Shown: positions 61,074 through 64,000 of the stretch, in pieces | Position numbering within the stretch: the first letter of the stretch is position 1 | Layout of the letters: each line of letters starts with the position of its first letter | DNA from: Flavobacteriaceae bacterium UBA3356 | Lineage (GTDB): Bacteria > Bacteroidota > Bacteroidia > Flavobacteriales > Flavobacteriaceae | DNA: 64,000 nt | Direction of reading: 5' to 3' | Assembly: GCA_002360635.1 (NCBI GenBank) | Contig: DEQW01000002.1 | Span: 186,001-250,000 of the forward strand | Translations under genes and position numbers: made by a program | Notes under the pieces: generated by a model | Database searches by the model: none | The model's input: the letters and a program-made list of their open reading frames with translations, nothing else | What the model was told of the DNA's origin: nothing

Positions 61074-61444
61074 TTTGCTTTCTCAGGATTGTATTTGAAA
61101 AAGAAATTGATCCAAATATTTCTAGATAACCTTAAAATTATTGGCAGAAAAGCGATTAATGTTCCTACAATAACAAAAAAGGTATTTAGCCGTCCCAATC
61201 CTATAAAAAAGTATGCAATAATAAACGCAGCTACCGCAAACGCCACACCTACTGCATAACTAACATACATTGCTCCGTAAAAAAAAGAAGGTTCAATTTT
61301 AAACTTGGTGCCACAATGTGGACAATTGTTGTGCATATTTAAAGTTTCAGAAAAAATGTATGGGTTTTTGGTTTTATACATTTTTCCAGTATGACACACA
61401 GGACACGTTCCTGTAAATATACTGTACAATTTAGAGCCTTTCAT
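61070..61444 (-). CDS. DUF983 zinc-ribbon membrane protein
   Basis: A 124-residue protein. The N-terminal part carries a zinc ribbon of two CxxC pairs (TCPVCHTG near residue 13 and NCPHCGTKF near 40), followed by two membrane helices (about 55-80 and 85-105). The order ribbon-FFYGAMYVSY-helices is the DUF983 family. Function is unknown; membrane-bound zinc proteins of this type are common in Bacteroidota. It converges with the FAD oxidoreductase gene. Confidence 0.9.
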   Translation of the reverse strand: MKGSKLYSIFTGTCPVCHTGKMYKTKNPYIFSETLNMHNNCPHCGTKFKIEPSFFYGAMYVSYAVGVAFAVAAFIIAYFFIGLGRLNTFFVIVGTLIAFLPIILRLSRNIWINFFFKYNPEKAN

Positions 61445-61511
61445 AGTTATTTTTTTACCATTACAAATTTAAGCATCTTTGCAAAAATTTACCGTTACAA
61501 TTGTTACATAA

Positions 61512-63428
61512 ATGCTGAACATTCACAATCTTTCTGTTTCTTTTCAAGGGGAGTACCTTTTCGAAAAAATAACCTTTCAACTTACGCCTGGAGACCGCGT
61601 TGGCCTTGTGGGTAAAAATGGCGCTGGTAAATCTACCTTGCTTCGCATCATTTCTAATGAACAAGAGTATGACGAGGGCCAAATTGCCACCGATAAAGAG
61701 GTGACTATTGGCTTTTTAAAGCAGGATATCGATTTTACAAAAGGGAAAACCGTTCTTGAAGAATCATATGAAGCTTTTACTGAAATTAAAAAGCTTGAAA
61801 AAAAGCTAGAACACATTAATACACAATTAGCCGAGCGCACCGATTATGAAAGTGAAAGCTACAACCAATTAATGATCGATTTGAATGATGTTCAACATCA
61901 ATATGAAATTCACGGTGGGTATAATTATCAAGGCGAAACCGAACGTATTTTACAAGGATTAGGTTTTAAGCGGGAAGATTTCGGCAAGCTTACTGAAACA
62001 TTTTCTGGAGGATGGCGTATGCGTATTGAATTGGCAAAACTTCTTCTTCAGAACAACGATATTTTGCTTCTCGATGAGCCTACTAACCACTTGGATATTG
62101 AGTCCATTCTTTGGTTAGAAGAATTTTTAAACGGCTATGCTGGAGCGGTTGTGGTAGTCTCGCACGATAAAATGTTTTTAGACCACGTAACCAATAGAAC
62201 GATTGAAATTTCCCTCGGAAAAATCTACGATTACAACTATCCGTATTCAAAATACTTGGTACAACGTGCCGAATTGCGCGAACAACAACTTGCAGCACAG
62301 AAAAACCAGCAGAAGCAAATAGAAACCACCGAAAAGCTTATCGAAAAATTTAGGGCCAAAGCCAGTAAAGCGACGATGGCACAATCGCTGATTAAAAAAC
62401 TTGATAAGATTGACCGTATTGAGGTGGATGAGGATGATAACAGTGTGATGAGTTTGTCGTTTCCCATTTCAGTAACACCAGGGAAAGTAGTTATAGAAGC
62501 TGAAAACATTTCAAAAACATATGGTAAAAACCACGTATTGAGCAATATTGACTTAAAAGTGGATCGGGACAGTAAAATTGCCTTTGTTGGTCAAAACGGA
62601 CAAGGTAAATCTACGTTGGCCAAAATTATTGTAGGTGAAATTGAGCACCAAGGAAAGCTCAACTTGGGCCACAATGTTCAGATAGGGTATTTTGCGCAAA
62701 ATCAAGCGGAATATTTGGACGGTTCAAAAACAGTTGAAGAAACAATGATCGACGCTGCCGATATGAAAACTCGTCCGCGTATTAGGGATATTCTAGGTGC
62801 ATTTCTTTTTAGAGGTGAAGAGGTGGATAAATATGTACGTGTACTTTCTGGAGGGGAACGAAACCGCTTGGCCTTGGCAAAACTGCTATTAGAACCTTTT
62901 AATGTGTTGGTAATGGATGAGCCTACCAACCACTTGGACATTAAGTCGAAAAATGTATTAAAAGATGCGTTAAAAAGGTTTGAAGGAACCCTTTTGTTAG
63001 TTTCTCACGACCGGGATTTTCTTCAAGGCATGACCGATAAAATCTACGAGTTTAAAGACCAAAAAATTAAAGAATATTTAGGTGATATTGATTATTTCTT
63101 AGAACAACGAAATCTTGAAAACCTTCGCGAAGCTGAAAAACGAACGGTTTCAGAAAAGAAAGAAAAGCAAAAAGTTACTTCTGGAAAGGAAGATTACGAA
63201 ATGCAGAAGAAACTGAAATCACTTCAGAATAAATTGAGCAATACTGAAAGTAAAATTAACAAGCTGGAAAAAGAAATTAAGGAAATTGATGTGGAACTGG
63301 CTGTAAATTATGACGAAACAATTGCAAAACCTAACTTTTTTGATGGCTATGAAGCCAAAAAGAAAAAGCTGAACAGTTTAATGGAAGAATGGGAATCTGT
63401 AACTTTACAGTTAGACGAGTTAAAATAA
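61512..63428 (+). CDS. ABC-F family ATPase
   Basis: A 638-residue protein with two ABC ATPase domains and no membrane segment. The first has GLVGKNGAGKSTLLRI, signature FSGGWRMRIELAKLLL and Walker B LLLDEPTNHLDIESI; the second has GQNGQGKSTLAKI, signature LSGGERNRLALAKLLL and MDEPTNHLDIKSK. A linker (about 240-300) is the P-site tRNA-interaction motif, and the last 80 residues form the C-terminal coiled coil. ABC-F proteins act on ribosomes. The subfamily (Uup- or YheS-like) is not decided here. Confidence 0.95.
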   Translation: MLNIHNLSVSFQGEYLFEKITFQLTPGDRVGLVGKNGAGKSTLLRIISNEQEYDEGQIATDKEVTIGFLKQDIDFTKGKTVLEESYEAFTEIKKLEKKLEHINTQLAERTDYESESYNQLMIDLNDVQHQYEIHGGYNYQGETERILQGLGFKREDFGKLTETFSGGWRMRIELAKLLLQNNDILLLDEPTNHLDIESILWLEEFLNGYAGAVVVVSHDKMFLDHVTNRTIEISLGKIYDYNYPYSKYLVQRAELREQQLAAQKNQQKQIETTEKLIEKFRAKASKATMAQSLIKKLDKIDRIEVDEDDNSVMSLSFPISVTPGKVVIEAENISKTYGKNHVLSNIDLKVDRDSKIAFVGQNGQGKSTLAKIIVGEIEHQGKLNLGHNVQIGYFAQNQAEYLDGSKTVEETMIDAADMKTRPRIRDILGAFLFRGEEVDKYVRVLSGGERNRLALAKLLLEPFNVLVMDEPTNHLDIKSKNVLKDALKRFEGTLLLVSHDRDFLQGMTDKIYEFKDQKIKEYLGDIDYFLEQRNLENLREAEKRTVSEKKEKQKVTSGKEDYEMQKKLKSLQNKLSNTESKINKLEKEIKEIDVELAVNYDETIAKPNFFDGYEAKKKKLNSLMEEWESVTLQLDELK

Positions 63429-63448
63429 TCATTTAAAAAACAGCACCG

Positions 63449-63628
63449 TTGGAAGAACACTTTTTTCAATGCCCATATTGCTGGGAGCAAATATCCATGC
63501 TTCTGGATCCTTCAGTAACGGCTACTTACGTAGAAGATTGCGAAATTTGCTGTAACCCTATTGAAGTTTCGGTTAGGTTTGAAAACGGCGAATTGGCTTC
63601 CTTTTCAGCAGTAAGCATAGAGCAATAA
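63449..63628 (+). CDS. CPXCG-motif small cysteine-rich protein
   Basis: A 59-residue gene read by hand. The predicted product is MEEHFFQCPYCWEQISMLLD followed by VEDCEICCNPIEVSV and a short β end (LASFSAVSIEQ). Two pairs of cysteines (QCPYC and CEICC) make a zinc ribbon. This matches the CPXCG-motif small-protein family, which has unknown function. The start is a TTG at 63449; no ATG is in position. It lies 20 bases after the ABC-F stop and reads in the same direction. Confidence 0.82.
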   Translation: MEEHFFQCPYCWEQISMLLDPSVTATYVEDCEICCNPIEVSVRFENGELASFSAVSIEQ

Positions 63629-63666
63629 TTTTTTTGGTATCTTTAAAAGGTATAATCTATTTTAAC

Positions 63667-64000
63667 ATGCTTTCTAGTTTTAGCTTTTCAGATACTACTG
63701 TTGGATTTCTTATTGAAGGAAATTTTGACACAGAGACCGTTAATAGTTTAATAATAAAAATTGAAAATAAATTAAAAACCTACGATAAAATTAATTTATA
63801 TATTGAAGACATGGGAGTTGAATCATTTTCTATGCCCGCACTATTTAAAGAAACAGTTTTTAAGTTTAAGAACAGTGATAAATTTTATAAAGTAGCTTTG
63901 GTGAGTGACCGCAAATGGATTCATGCTTGTGCTAATCTTACTTCCTTTTTCACCTCATCTGAAACGCAAAATTTTACTTCAGAAGAAAGAATGAGTGCCA
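63667..64000 (+). CDS. STAS/SpoIIAA-like protein, C-terminus cut by window edge
   Basis: The first 111 codons of a plus-strand gene are visible. It starts MLSSFSFSDTTVGFLIEGNF, has INLYIEDMGVESFSMPALFK and FYKVALVSDRKWIHACANLT, a pattern of alternating strands and helices as in the SpoIIAA-like (STAS-type) family of about 120 residues. No phosphorylated serine of a classical anti-sigma antagonist can be placed with confidence. The gene is almost complete. The family call is moderate. Confidence 0.7.
   Translation, partial: MLSSFSFSDTTVGFLIEGNFDTETVNSLIIKIENKLKTYDKINLYIEDMGVESFSMPALFKETVFKFKNSDKFYKVALVSDRKWIHACANLTSFFTSSETQNFTSEERMSA

Noticed and set aside
1..64000. CRISPR arrays, insertion sequences, prophage, tRNA or rRNA genes
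   Set aside because: No regularly spaced direct repeats, transposase or integrase motifs, cloverleaf-like sequences or rRNA-like stretches were noticed on reading both strands. A tRNAscan-SE and ISfinder run would be decisive.

Overview
The window looks like a chromosomal segment of a low-GC marine-type Flavobacteriaceae (Bacteroidota). Evidence read from the sequence: a protein with a type IX secretion (T9SS) C-terminal sorting domain, GLPGLI and GSCFA family proteins, three large outer-membrane receptor/barrel proteins with carboxypeptidase-like N-terminal domains, a TPR plus LuxR-type regulator, almost no Shine-Dalgarno sequences, and several TAnnTTTG boxes (the Bacteroidota -7 element) just upstream of genes. 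Genus cannot be fixed from sequence alone. No tRNA, rRNA, CRISPR array, insertion sequence, integrase or phage gene was seen. Coding density is high; no gene-free stretch exceeds 300 bases (longest: 7546-7811, 10587-10841 and 42466-42701).

Layout. 0-4 kb (minus): partial lipoprotein, GSCFA hydrolase and alaS. 4-7.5 kb (plus): M23 endopeptidase, MerR regulator, LemA and two TPM-domain proteins. 7.8-14.7 kb (minus): outer-membrane barrel protein, a T9SS-sorted secreted protein translationally overlapped with a small lipoprotein, and a TPR-LuxR regulator that follows der. 14.7-20.3 kb: the GTPases der and era on either side of a small membrane protein, a SYLF lipid-binding protein, a GreA/B-like factor, an RNA methyltransferase and a PAP2 phosphatase. 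20.4-26.4 kb: TetR, a long aromatic amino acid hydroxylase with rhodanese, DUF4230, two unknown proteins, a deoxynucleoside kinase and a lipoprotein. 26.5-34 kb: a phosphate-energy block (ppk1, App1-like phosphatase, MgtC/DUF4010 membrane protein, membrane pyrophosphatase, soluble pyrophosphatase). 34.2-41.4 kb: TonB-dependent receptor, MATE exporter, DUF5686 protein. 41.5-42.5 kb: pdhB.

42.7-46.4 kb is the most unusual part: a small secreted two-cysteine peptide, a strong terminator-like hairpin, a GLPGLI protein and an outer-membrane barrel protein, all in an AT-richer block. I regard this as the best candidate for an undescribed system.

46.5-64 kb (mostly plus) is housekeeping: etfBA, bifunctional nuclease, a nucleoside transporter with an unusual N-terminal domain, thyA, a secreted TonB-C domain protein, ergothioneine genes egtB-egtD with DUF3124 and DUF427 partners and a convergent PLP enzyme, folA with a sugar-amine kinase, a PPOX-fold protein, fabD, a FAD oxidoreductase, DUF983, an ABC-F ATPase, a CPXCG mini-protein and a truncated STAS/SpoIIAA-like gene. 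Nucleotide/folate genes (deoxynucleoside kinase, nucleoside transporter, thyA, folA) are spread over this half and jointly serve dTMP supply.
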